A program made the translations under genes and the position numbers. Shown here one piece after another: positions 8,294 to 15,899 of a stretch of 64,000 nt of DNA (the stretch's first letter is position 1; each line of letters starts with the position of its first letter). Under the pieces are notes generated by a model. That model worked only from the letters and a program-made list of their open reading frames with translations, was not told the DNA's origin and did no database searches. Origin of the DNA: Bog-473 sp963743785 (GTDB lineage Bacteria > Actinomycetota > Acidimicrobiia > Acidimicrobiales > RAAP-2); contig CAVURD010000020.1 of assembly GCA_963743785.1 (NCBI GenBank), positions 62,001-126,000 on the forward strand, read 5' to 3'.

Positions 8294-10007
8294 AGACGCC
8301 CTTCCGATTGCCGTCGACCCGAATGAATGACGGGGATGTGGCGAAATCCGCGAAATTCCACACGTGTTCACCCACCACGGCGTCAATCCGATCAAAGACT
8401 TGGTGGTAGATGTCGAGGAGAGCCACCTGATATTCCTCGCTCCAGATGGTGCCATCGATCGTGTGGAGGCCGGGCATGGCGTCTGCGCCGTATTCCGTCA
8501 TGATGATGGGCTTTTCATGAGAGGCCCAGGCCAGTAGTTCTTCCTCGAGTCCTCGCTCGGCCGCCTTGAGGTCGCCTGGCTCGACATACCATCCGTAGTA
8601 GCGGTTAATCATGATCAAATCTGCGAACGCACTGACTCGGCAAGTATCCGGCTTGGCAAACATCATGTTGACGAAACCGACCGGTCGGCTCGGATCCTTG
8701 GCTCGAGCGACGGCAAAGAGCGGCTCGAAGTAGGCGCGCGCTGCGTCAGTGTGCGATTCCGGCTCATTGGCGATACTCCACACCGCAACGCTGGGATGGT
8801 TCTTGTCCCGATCGATAAGTTCCTCAATGGCCCGCTGGTGCACCTGCTGGGTGGTGCTGCCGATGGTCTCTTCGGAGAAGGTTGTTCTCGGGCCGCCAAG
8901 AAAGAGGCCACCTCCGACCCCGAGATTCAGACCAACGGCCGCGGTTTCGTCGATGATGACGATGCCGAGCCGATCGGCATGATCGAGGACCTCTTCGGCG
9001 TAGGGATAGTGCGACGTCCTGAACGAATTGGCTCCGAGCCACCGCAGAAGTTCGAAGTCATGCACCATGGCGACATCATCGTGGCCCCGGCCGCGGACCT
9101 CGAGATCCTCGTGCTTACCGAATCCCCGGAAATAGAAGGGCTGGTCGTTGATCAGGAATTGTGTGCCTTCGATTCGGAGACTGCGAATTCCCACCGCCAG
9201 TGAGTAGCGGTCGATCAGACGATCCCCGTCAACCAGGTTGAATTCGAGTTGGTAAAGGTACCCGCGGCCAGGCCCCCAAAGCTCGGGGTCCGATACTCGC
9301 AGGGCATGGTGGAAGCCTGAGGCGACGGCGACATCGTGGTGATCAGCGTCTCGAAGTGTCACCGACATCGAGGCCGATCCCGAGCCTTCGACCGCTGTGG
9401 TGTACGACACGATGCCCGTCCCATCGGCCAGATCCGTCATCACGGTGGCATCAGCAATGTGCACACGCGGTGTCGAGTAGAGCCAGACGCTCCTGTGCAA
9501 GCCGGCGTAGTTGAAAAAGTCGTGGTAGTAGCGCTGTCGACGCTCGCCGTCGGGTAGCACCTCGACGACGCCTGGGGGAAGTGATACCCAACTGAGCTCG
9601 TTGTTGACGACGGCGGTGATCCGAATGGTTTGGCCAGGCTGGACGTGAGCAGAAATGTCTGCCTCAAACGGTGTGTAACCGCCCTCGTGGTCAAGGACCG
9701 CCTGGTCGTTCACCCACACGGTGGCTCGATGCGTCGCCGCGTCGAAGCGCAAGACGATCCGCTGGTCCACCCAACCGCGGGGGACAAAAACCGTTCGTTG
9801 GTACCACACGTCTCCCACATGGTCACGGAGGCCAGGATCGACGAGCACGTCGTTGTAGCTGCAGGGAACGGGCATCATGAAGGAATCGGCCAGATCCCTG
9901 CGCCACCATCCTGCGCCGCGACCAACGCCCGCCGAGTCTGTGGCGAAGTGCCACATGCCGTCGAGCTTCCGGGCCTCGCGCCTTTCGTTGTCCTGCGGTC
10001 TGAGCAT
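8226..10007 (-). CDS. uidA: Beta-glucuronidase, glycoside hydrolase family 2
   Basis: The 593-residue protein aligns end to end with E. coli UidA/GusA, for example MLRPQDNERREARKLDG at the start, GGYTPFEADIS near residue 109 and SFRTSHYPYAEEVLDHAD near 328. The acid/base Glu415 lies in SIANEPES and the nucleophile Glu505 in MTEYGAD. Near the C-terminus GNRKGVFTRDR supplies the NxK motif that recognises the glucuronate carboxylate, separating glucuronidases from galactosidases. It has no signal peptide, so it acts in the cytoplasm on imported glucuronides. A GGAG ribosome site precedes the ATG, 8 bases after the kinase stop, placing it third in the uxaC-kinase-uidA operon. It converges on the LacI gene with a 68-base overlap. 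Regulation by that LacI protein is inferred. Confidence 0.96.
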   Translation of the reverse strand: MLRPQDNERREARKLDGMWHFATDSAGVGRGAGWWRRDLADSFMMPVPCSYNDVLVDPGLRDHVGDVWYQRTVFVPRGWVDQRIVLRFDAATHRATVWVNDQAVLDHEGGYTPFEADISAHVQPGQTIRITAVVNNELSWVSLPPGVVEVLPDGERRQRYYHDFFNYAGLHRSVWLYSTPRVHIADATVMTDLADGTGIVSYTTAVEGSGSASMSVTLRDADHHDVAVASGFHHALRVSDPELWGPGRGYLYQLEFNLVDGDRLIDRYSLAVGIRSLRIEGTQFLINDQPFYFRGFGKHEDLEVRGRGHDDVAMVHDFELLRWLGANSFRTSHYPYAEEVLDHADRLGIVIIDETAAVGLNLGVGGGLFLGGPRTTFSEETIGSTTQQVHQRAIEELIDRDKNHPSVAVWSIANEPESHTDAARAYFEPLFAVARAKDPSRPVGFVNMMFAKPDTCRVSAFADLIMINRYYGWYVEPGDLKAAERGLEEELLAWASHEKPIIMTEYGADAMPGLHTIDGTIWSEEYQVALLDIYHQVFDRIDAVVGEHVWNFADFATSPSFIRVDGNRKGVFTRDRHPKAAAFALRRRWHDAS

Positions 10008-10015
10008 CGTTCTCC

Positions 10016-10550
10016 TTAGTGGGGTATGTCTGAGCCAGGCGAAGGGTCGTGCACTCGTTCGACGATCAAGCTGGTCACCGCGTCGGAGTCGAGCGCGTCG
10101 GTGTCGGTGACCATGTCGGCCACGGACCGATACTGCTCGGATCGTTGGCTGTCCATGACCGAGAGGACGCCGAGCGGGTCATCACCCAAAAGCGGTCGAT
10201 GGTCACCGAAGCCGACCCGACCGGCCAACACAACGGGATCGGTCCGCAGCCACACTACAAAGGCACTGACAAGTGCCGCTCGAACAACGGGATCGAGGAC
10301 GACTCCACCGGGTGCGGCAATGACAGTGGATGCTGCCTGGCGCATGGCGTTGAGGACGATGTCGGATTCGAAGTGGCGGTAGGCCTGTTCGCCGCCCTGT
10401 TCCCAGATCTCTCGAACGGTTCGGCCGGATCGGGCGGTGATGGACAGGTCGACATCGACCATCTTCCAGCCCAGTCGTTGAGCCAGCCACCCTTCGCCCC
10501 ACGCTGGATTTCCCAGTTCCCATCAGTCCGACGAGGACAAGCGACCTCAT
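10016..10550 (-). CDS. Shikimate-kinase-like P-loop kinase, possible gluconate kinase (one frameshift)
   Basis: The first frame encodes LVLVGLMGTGKSSVGRRVA, a Walker A P-loop. After a single-base shift near 10474 the other frame supplies LGWKMVDVDLSITARSGRTV and onward, including EIWEQGGEQAYRHFE, PGGVVLDPVVRAAL, DHRPLLGDDPLG and a final RSEQYRSVADMV. Removing one base gives a 177-residue protein of normal length for the AroK/GntK fold. The DxD, the Arg of YRHFE, the GG and the late Arg-Tyr motif resemble shikimate kinase. The position between uxaC (4-base overlap) and uidA, however, argues for a sugar acid such as gluconate as phosphate acceptor. AroK and gluconokinase are homologous. The shift may be an assembly indel or real inactivation. 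Confidence 0.7.
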
Positions 10551-11953
10551 GAATCGACCTGGAACGCGTGTCGGGCCAGGTTGTGGGCCAGATCGATTGC
10601 GATCTGCTCAGCCTCTGCCGTCTCGAGCCGATGTTCCGCAACGAGGGCAGCCAGGAAGCCGGCATTCACTCGCCGGGCCACATCGTGCCGGGCCGGAATG
10701 GTCAGCAGGGAGCGGGCGTCGTCGTTGAACCCGACCGTATTGGCGAATCCGGCCGTCTCGATGACTTGCTGGTAGAACCGGCGCATGCCTTCGGGGCTGT
10801 CGTAGAACCACCACGGTGGTCCGAGTCGAAGAGCGGGATAGTGCCCAGCCAGGGGCCCCAGTTCACGACTGTATGTCGTCTCGTCAAGTGTGTAGATCAC
10901 GACAGTAAGGGACGATTCGTTGCCAAAGCGGTCGAGCAATGGTTTGAGATCTCCGACATAGTTCGTCGATTGGGGGATGTCAGCACCCATGTCCGGGCCA
11001 AAGCGAGCGGCGACTGACGGATTGTGGCCCCGCCACGAACCGGTATGGAGCTGCAACACCAGCCCATCGTCCAGGCTCATGGCCGCCATCTGCAGCAGCA
11101 TCCCTCCCCGGAACATCTCGGCATCACCCGCCAGCGCTCGCCCGCTGACGATTCGACCGAACAGTGCCTCGGATTCCCGCTTCGAGAGATCGACGGTGAG
11201 GGCGGAAGGGTGCCCATGATCGGACGATGTGGCGCCGGCATCGATGAATGCGGCGCGTCGTTGCCGTATGGCATGGAGATAGCCCAGCCAATCGGACGTG
11301 TCGTCCCCCGTGATCTCAGCCAGAACGGTCAGATTCTGGTGGAAATCGTTCCGATCGGGATCAACGATGTCATCAGGCCTGAATGTCGGCACGACTCGGC
11401 CGATCCATCCAGACGACTGCAGCCGTGTGTGGGCGTCGAGGGGATCGATGGCCCCGTCCGTCGTGGCGAGAAACTCAAGATCGAAGCGTTCGAAGAGCGA
11501 TTGTGGCCGGAAGCTATCGGCTTGCAAGCAACTGGAGAGTTGGCCGTAGATCTCATCGGCGGTCGTTGGCCCGAGGGGGATGTCGATTCCAAACACCTCA
11601 GACAACGTGTGGTCGAGCCAGAGTTTCGACGGTGTGCCTCGGAAGAGGTGGTAGTGATCGGCAAAGGTTCGCCAGACGTGCTCGCCGGTCACCCCTGAAG
11701 GTTGGCCGTCGATGGGGCGGGCCCCGAGCGACTCGAGGGAAATACCGTGGCTGTACAGGAGTCGAAGGAAGTAGTGGTCCTTGGTGACCAGTTCGACCGC
11801 TGGGTCGGCAAAGTGAAGATTGTCGGCCAGGCCGATCGGGTCGCAGTGCCCGTGGGGACTGACCAGGGGGAGGGAACTGGTGTGCTCGTAGATCGACCGT
11901 GCGATCCGACGCACACCGGGCTCGACGGGGAAGAGGCGGTCGACGTGCAACAC
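10547..11953 (-). CDS. uxaC: Uronate isomerase (glucuronate to fructuronate)
   Basis: The protein of about 468 residues is a UxaC of the amidohydrolase superfamily. Early in the chain is SLPLVSPHGHCDP, whose two His residues bind the active-site metal. Later landmarks are VVIYTLDETTYSREL, ALRLGPPWWFYDSPEGM and GFNDDARSLLTIPARHD, all typical of uronate isomerases. It converts D-glucuronate to D-fructuronate, linking uidA to the reductase at 5826-7220. The frame is open up to a TTG at 11992. Homologues usually begin close to a xLHxDRLFP block, so GTG 11953 or TTG 11950 is the likely start. This start lies inside the 44-bp palindrome at 11944-11987, suggesting repressor binding over the translation start. 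Confidence 0.94.
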   Translation of the reverse strand: MLHVDRLFPVEPGVRRIARSIYEHTSSLPLVSPHGHCDPIGLADNLHFADPAVELVTKDHYFLRLLYSHGISLESLGARPIDGQPSGVTGEHVWRTFADHYHLFRGTPSKLWLDHTLSEVFGIDIPLGPTTADEIYGQLSSCLQADSFRPQSLFERFDLEFLATTDGAIDPLDAHTRLQSSGWIGRVVPTFRPDDIVDPDRNDFHQNLTVLAEITGDDTSDWLGYLHAIRQRRAAFIDAGATSSDHGHPSALTVDLSKRESEALFGRIVSGRALAGDAEMFRGGMLLQMAAMSLDDGLVLQLHTGSWRGHNPSVAARFGPDMGADIPQSTNYVGDLKPLLDRFGNESSLTVVIYTLDETTYSRELGPLAGHYPALRLGPPWWFYDSPEGMRRFYQQVIETAGFANTVGFNDDARSLLTIPARHDVARRVNAGFLAALVAEHRLETAEAEQIAIDLAHNLARHAFQVDS

Positions 11954-11987
11954 AGTAATGCAAAGCTTTGCATTACTGTGTTGCACG
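11944..11987. promoter_or_regulatory. Perfect 44-bp palindrome at the uxaC start, putative LacI operator
   Basis: Twenty-two bases on each side of the centre (AAG|CTT between 11965 and 11966) are perfectly complementary. The arm reads CGTGCAACACAGTAATGCAA, then AG to the centre. The inner 14 bases are TGCAAAGCTTTGCA. The site lies between uxaC (minus) and the amidohydrolase gene (plus) and covers the likely uxaC start codon. It is far longer than chance expects and longer than a single LacI-type operator, so it may hold overlapping operators or regulate both directions. There is no adjacent T-run, so a terminator is unlikely. On RNA it could also fold into a 22-bp hairpin over the initiation site. 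Confidence 0.72.
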
Positions 11988-12037
11988 CGCAAGACTGCGG
12001 GGCAGCTAACTTCACGATCAGTACCAAAGGGGGCCCC

Positions 12038-13192
12038 ATGCAGCGAATGGCCATCATCTCAGTGGACGGGCACGCCAAGGGAAGCCGAGCGGACTACCGC
12101 CAGTACTTCGAACAGAAATACCTCTCCACGTACGACGATTTCGTCCGCCTACAGGAACAGCAGGACATGCCGGATCCGGGAAGCGTGAAGCCGGGACTCG
12201 AAGTCGAGTGCCAGTGGGATTCTCAACTCCGATTGCGACGCCTTGAGAGCGAAGGTGTCGTCGCCGAGGTCCTTTTCCCCAACGGCATGCCATTTGGAAC
12301 GCGGCGATCGGAACACGCGGATCGGATGACGGATCCGGAGCTCGATCGACAGGAGCGCCTGGTCTACAACCGCTGGCTGGCTGATTTTTGTGCCGAGGCG
12401 CCCGGGCGTCGGGCGGGTCAGGCCCTCATCGCATTTGACGACGTCGAAGCGGCGGTAGCTGACGTCTATTGGGCCAAGGAGCACGGGCTTGGCGGTATCG
12501 CTATGCCGTCACTCCTCCCGGGAGGGATTGCGTTTTTTCATCCAGATCTTGATCCGGTATGGGCGGCCATTCAAGAGGTGGAACTCCCCATCAGCCAACA
12601 CGGCGGTGCGGGTGCACCGGTCTACGATCCACCAGGATTTGCTGCCATCATGACCCTGGCCATTGAGCAGCAGTTCTACTGCGGGCGCTCGCTTTGGCAG
12701 ATGATCCTCGGCGGCGTGTTCGACCGATTTCCCGAGTTGCACTTGGTCTTCGTCGAGACAGGAGCTGAATGGATCGCCCCGACCATTCGCGATCTGGATC
12801 GGCGTCTCAGCCGAGACGATGACTGGATGGCCTTCGCCAAGCTCATGAAGCGTGAACGCACCGTGGAGTGCCTGGCCAGCGAGTACTGGGGCAAGAACTG
12901 CCATATGGGGTTGTCGCCGTTCACCATGGAGCAGTTCGAGGACGGGGTGGACTACAACGGTCAAGCGGCTTCGGCCGTCACGCCGGACACCGTCATGTTC
13001 GGCGTCGACTTCCCGCATTTTGAGTCGATCACCTTCGAAACCAAGGAGCATGTCGCCGGCCTGCTGCACCATCCCGACGTCGATGAAGCCGTGGCACGCA
13101 AGATCATGTATGAGAATGCGGCCACGCTCTACAGCTTTGACCTTGCAGCATTGGCACCACACATGGAGCGTGTTGGTTTCGATCCGGTGTGA
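12038..13192 (+). CDS. Amidohydrolase family protein (TIM-barrel metal hydrolase or decarboxylase)
   Basis: The 384-residue protein belongs to the amidohydrolase-2 group (ACMSD-like). It starts AIISVDGHAKG where relatives have the metal-site D-S/C-H pattern, has ISQHGGAGAP near residue 187, LVFVETGAEWIAPTIRDLD near residue 237 and FGVDFPHFES near residue 322, the usual positions of metal or catalytic His/Asp residues. Such actinobacterial proteins cleave or decarboxylate aromatic or cyclic intermediates; the substrate here is unknown. The ATG at 12038 is chosen because upstream codons run into the palindrome and uxaC. It is divergent from uxaC with the 44-bp palindrome between them, so joint regulation with glucuronate genes is possible. 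Confidence 0.85.
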   Translation: MQRMAIISVDGHAKGSRADYRQYFEQKYLSTYDDFVRLQEQQDMPDPGSVKPGLEVECQWDSQLRLRRLESEGVVAEVLFPNGMPFGTRRSEHADRMTDPELDRQERLVYNRWLADFCAEAPGRRAGQALIAFDDVEAAVADVYWAKEHGLGGIAMPSLLPGGIAFFHPDLDPVWAAIQEVELPISQHGGAGAPVYDPPGFAAIMTLAIEQQFYCGRSLWQMILGGVFDRFPELHLVFVETGAEWIAPTIRDLDRRLSRDDDWMAFAKLMKRERTVECLASEYWGKNCHMGLSPFTMEQFEDGVDYNGQAASAVTPDTVMFGVDFPHFESITFETKEHVAGLLHHPDVDEAVARKIMYENAATLYSFDLAALAPHMERVGFDPV

Positions 13193-13250
13193 TCGACGGA
13201 CTCGTCGACCCCGACAGTGCACGCCTGGCGGTACGGCAGAACCACTGGCG

Positions 13251-14234
13251 TTACCGTGAGTCGTTAGGCAGGATCAGCACCTTGCCGGTGGCCCGGCGCT
13301 CGGCCAGGTCGCTGAGGGCCTGCACCGTCCCGGCCAGAGGGTAGCGGGCGGACACGTGGGGGACGATTCGGCCGGTGGCCAGGAGTTCGGCCAGTGCGGC
13401 GCCGTCCCGAGCCACCTCCACCGGCTGGTTGGCCGCGATGCCCCCCATGGTGAATCCGGTGACGTGCACGCCCTTGAGGAGGATCAGATTCAGCGGTATG
13501 CGTGGGATCTCACCGGAGGCGAAGCCGACGGAGATGAATCGACCGCCCCAGCGCGTCGCCCGGAGTGCGGCTTCGGCGTACGGGCCGCCGACGGGGTCAA
13601 CCACCACGTCAGAGCCGCCGTTGGTGGCCGCTTTGAGTTGCTCCTTGAGGTCCGGGGCATTGGAGTCGATTGCCATGTGTGCCCCCTTGGCCACACACAG
13701 ATCGCGTTTGCTCTGGCTTGATGCAACTGCGGTCACGGTGGCGCCGAGAACGACGGCCAGTTCAACGGCAGCCAGGCCGACGCCGCCCGCCGCCCCCAGG
13801 ACCACGACCTGATCACCGGTGCTCACCCCACCCACGGTCCGCAGGGCGTGATACGCCGTCCGATGCGCCACGCCGGCCGCCGCGGCCACCCAGAGGTCGA
13901 TGCCGTCAGGGACCGGTCCGAGAGAGGTGACCGGGAGCGCTACTTGCTGGGCGAAAGCGCCCACCAATGCAGAGCCGGTCACTCGGTCACCAATGCTCCA
14001 TTGCGTCACACCCGGGCCAACTGATCGCACCGTGCCGGCCATTTCGCTTCCTGGGATGAACGGGGTCGGTACCGAGATCTGATACTTGTCGGCGACGAGC
14101 AGGACATCAGGGAAATTCACTGCGGCGGCAGCTATATCGAGGACCACCTGTCCTTCGCCGGCCACCGGGTCCGGGATCTCGTCGACCACCACCACGTCGG
14201 GCGAACCGTAGCGAAGACATCGTGCCGCAAGCAT
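13251..14234 (-). CDS. Zinc-independent NADPH:quinone oxidoreductase family protein (MDR superfamily)
   Basis: The 327-residue protein is a medium-chain dehydrogenase/reductase of the quinone oxidoreductase type. It has the N-terminal GroES-like domain with AAAVNFPDVLLVADKYQ and FIPGSEMAGTV, lacks the zinc-ligand cysteines of alcohol dehydrogenases, and has the nucleotide-binding VVVLGAAGGVGLAAVELAV near residue 143. Relatives reduce quinones or enones with NADPH. Its 3' end faces the amidohydrolase gene. Upstream on the same strand, 11 bases away, is a broken acyl-CoA dehydrogenase, so the gene probably once formed an operon of acyl-CoA catabolism. Confidence 0.92.
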   Translation of the reverse strand: MLAARCLRYGSPDVVVVDEIPDPVAGEGQVVLDIAAAAVNFPDVLLVADKYQISVPTPFIPGSEMAGTVRSVGPGVTQWSIGDRVTGSALVGAFAQQVALPVTSLGPVPDGIDLWVAAAAGVAHRTAYHALRTVGGVSTGDQVVVLGAAGGVGLAAVELAVVLGATVTAVASSQSKRDLCVAKGAHMAIDSNAPDLKEQLKAATNGGSDVVVDPVGGPYAEAALRATRWGGRFISVGFASGEIPRIPLNLILLKGVHVTGFTMGGIAANQPVEVARDGAALAELLATGRIVPHVSARYPLAGTVQALSDLAERRATGKVLILPNDSR

Positions 14235-14244
14235 GGCCGTACGA

Positions 14245-15130
14245 TCAGGCGTTGCCGACGGTGTGCTCTACGTGCAGAGCCATCTTGCGTAGCGCTTCCT
14301 CTCGCAGCGCCGGGAGGTGGTTCGTCGCCCAGAGCCTCTCGGAGGGTTCGTAGCCCTTCAAGACTTCGCGGTCCACCGTGACCCTTTGAACTTCGGTGGG
14401 ACCGTGCACCACACTCATGTCGGGTGCCATCGATGGCAGGCCGGTGAACGGCATTACGTTGGACACCTCGAGGGCACCGTGCGCGTGCCTGGAGCGCCAG
14501 ACGGCGTCGTGCAGCACCTTGGGCGTCAGCATCTTGATGGCGGCGATGTTCTTGCGCGTCTGTCGGTAGTCATGTGACTGATCGATTTCCCAGGCGGTGT
14601 AGTGCACCAGGAGGCGGAACTGCTGGAACTCGGCGTACGAGTCGGCAATGTCACCTGCATGAATTGTTTCTGGGCCAGCAGACTTCCCTGTGTCTCCCTG
14701 CTCAGCACGCGCTCGCACAACATGTCGAGCACGTGCTGGCACACGGCCACCGTCCGCATGGCATGGAGCACCCGACCTCCCCCGAGACGGGTCTGGGCGA
14801 TGGCGAAAGCCTCACCCTCGGCGCCCAAGAGACTGTCTGCTTGGACGCGGACATTGTTGTAGTGGATGAGGGCGTGCATGCCTTCGTCTTCTGACTCCGA
14901 GCCGTGGCCGTCGTGCCGCACCATGTCGACACCGGGCGTGTCGGTCGGCACGAGGACCATGGATGTCCCCTCGTAGACCTTCACGTCAGGATCGGTGATG
15001 GCCATCACAATCAGGAACGCCGCCGTGCGGGCATTGGAGGACTTCCACCCATTAACGACCCATTCGTCAACATCCTTGACGCCTGCGTGGTGAACTGATC
15101 TGGATCCGATCCAGCCTGAGGCTCAGTCAT
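14245..15130 (-). pseudogene. Acyl-CoA dehydrogenase remnant (N-terminal half missing, two frameshifts)
   Basis: Three frames together encode the latter part of an acyl-CoA dehydrogenase. From 15130 one reads MTEPQAGSDPDQFTT, the normally internal FAD-domain motif. A one-base shift near 15070 leads to KDVDEWVVNGWKSSNARTAA, which lacks the usual Trp-Phe before SSN, and on through MAITDPDVKVYEG and LGGGRVLHAMRTV. A second shift near 14655 leads to DIADSYAEFQQFRLLVHYTAWEID and the C-terminus. About the first 130 residues are absent and the remnant abuts the TetR stop codon (overlap ATGA at 15127-15130). Deletion plus shifts favour true decay over sequencing error. Some shifts could still be assembly errors. 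Confidence 0.85.
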
Positions 15131-15792
15131 GGAGGTTGAGGTATCGATCTGGGCCGTCTCGCGGCGGTTGGCGGCGTTGGCGTTTCCGACGTTCCGAATG
15201 AGTGAGCGAGCCCGCTCAACAGTCGGTCATTGCAGATCTCGATATCGCGCCGGGCCCGCGCATGGTCCTCGGCTTGGGCCACGTACATCACAGCTCCAGT
15301 GCCAATGGCCCCAAGAAGGTGGGCCATTGCTTCGGCGGGCAGCGGCTCCAGCACGCCCTCACCGATGGCGTCGGTGAGGTACTCGGCGATTTTGGCCACC
15401 GGACCGTTCCGACTGGCCGACCAGGCATCTCGGCCGAGGACGGATGGGCCGTCGATCAGCACGATCTGGCGATACGCCGCGTTCTTGGTTGCCGCCTCCA
15501 TATGGACCTCGCTATTGGCCAGGAAGAGATCCCAGGCACTGGCCGGATCAGGAGTGTTCGATCGGCGAAGCAGTGAGTGTTCGACTTCCTCCGCCACCTC
15601 CGCGAACACGGCAGCGAAGAGGTCCTCCTTGTCGCGGAAGTGATGGTAGAGCGCCCCCCGAGTGAGGCCGGCTTTGCGCACGATGTCTTCGGTGAGGGTG
15701 GCTTGAAAGCCCACGGTGGTGAAGAGTTCTCGTGCCGCGGCGATGAGGGCCCGCCGGGTGTCCTCGACGTGTGCTGCTGACCGGGACGTCAT
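15127..15792 (-). CDS. TetR family transcriptional regulator
   Basis: The protein (221 residues from the ATG at 15792) has a TetR HTH: RRALIAAARELFTTVGFQATLTEDIVRKAGLTRGALYHHF with DKEDLFAAVF after it. The ligand domain resembles regulators with a C-terminal TetR_C domain. The frame continues upstream to 15864, but that part covers the AT-rich operator-like stretch, so the later ATG is preferred. The C-terminus ends in an unusual Pro/Arg-rich tail that directly meets the acyl-CoA dehydrogenase remnant; the tail may be a by-product of the deletion. It is divergent from the phosphotransferase gene and probably regulates itself and that operon. Confidence 0.9.
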   Translation of the reverse strand: MTSRSAAHVEDTRRALIAAARELFTTVGFQATLTEDIVRKAGLTRGALYHHFRDKEDLFAAVFAEVAEEVEHSLLRRSNTPDPASAWDLFLANSEVHMEAATKNAAYRQIVLIDGPSVLGRDAWSASRNGPVAKIAEYLTDAIGEGVLEPLPAEAMAHLLGAIGTGAVMYVAQAEDHARARRDIEICNDRLLSGLAHSFGTSETPTPPTAARRPRSIPQPP

Positions 15793-15817
15793 TCCCGTGC
15801 TCCCAATGCCCTCATGT

Positions 15818-15849
15818 GATACATATATTATCTGAGATACACCGTGTAT
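15818..15849. promoter_or_regulatory. AT-rich divergent promoter/operator with two small palindromes
   Basis: Between the TetR gene and the phosphotransferase gene lie GATA-N7-TATC (15818-15832) and ATACACCGTGTAT (15837-15849, 6-base arms around one C). The stretch is much richer in A and T than its surroundings. Autoregulation by the adjacent TetR protein is the natural reading, but it is inferred from position and symmetry only. Confidence 0.5.
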
Positions 15850-15899
15850 GTGACGTCGGTCCACCGGAGGCCGATCAGCAGCAAGGAGCTGGTACCGAA

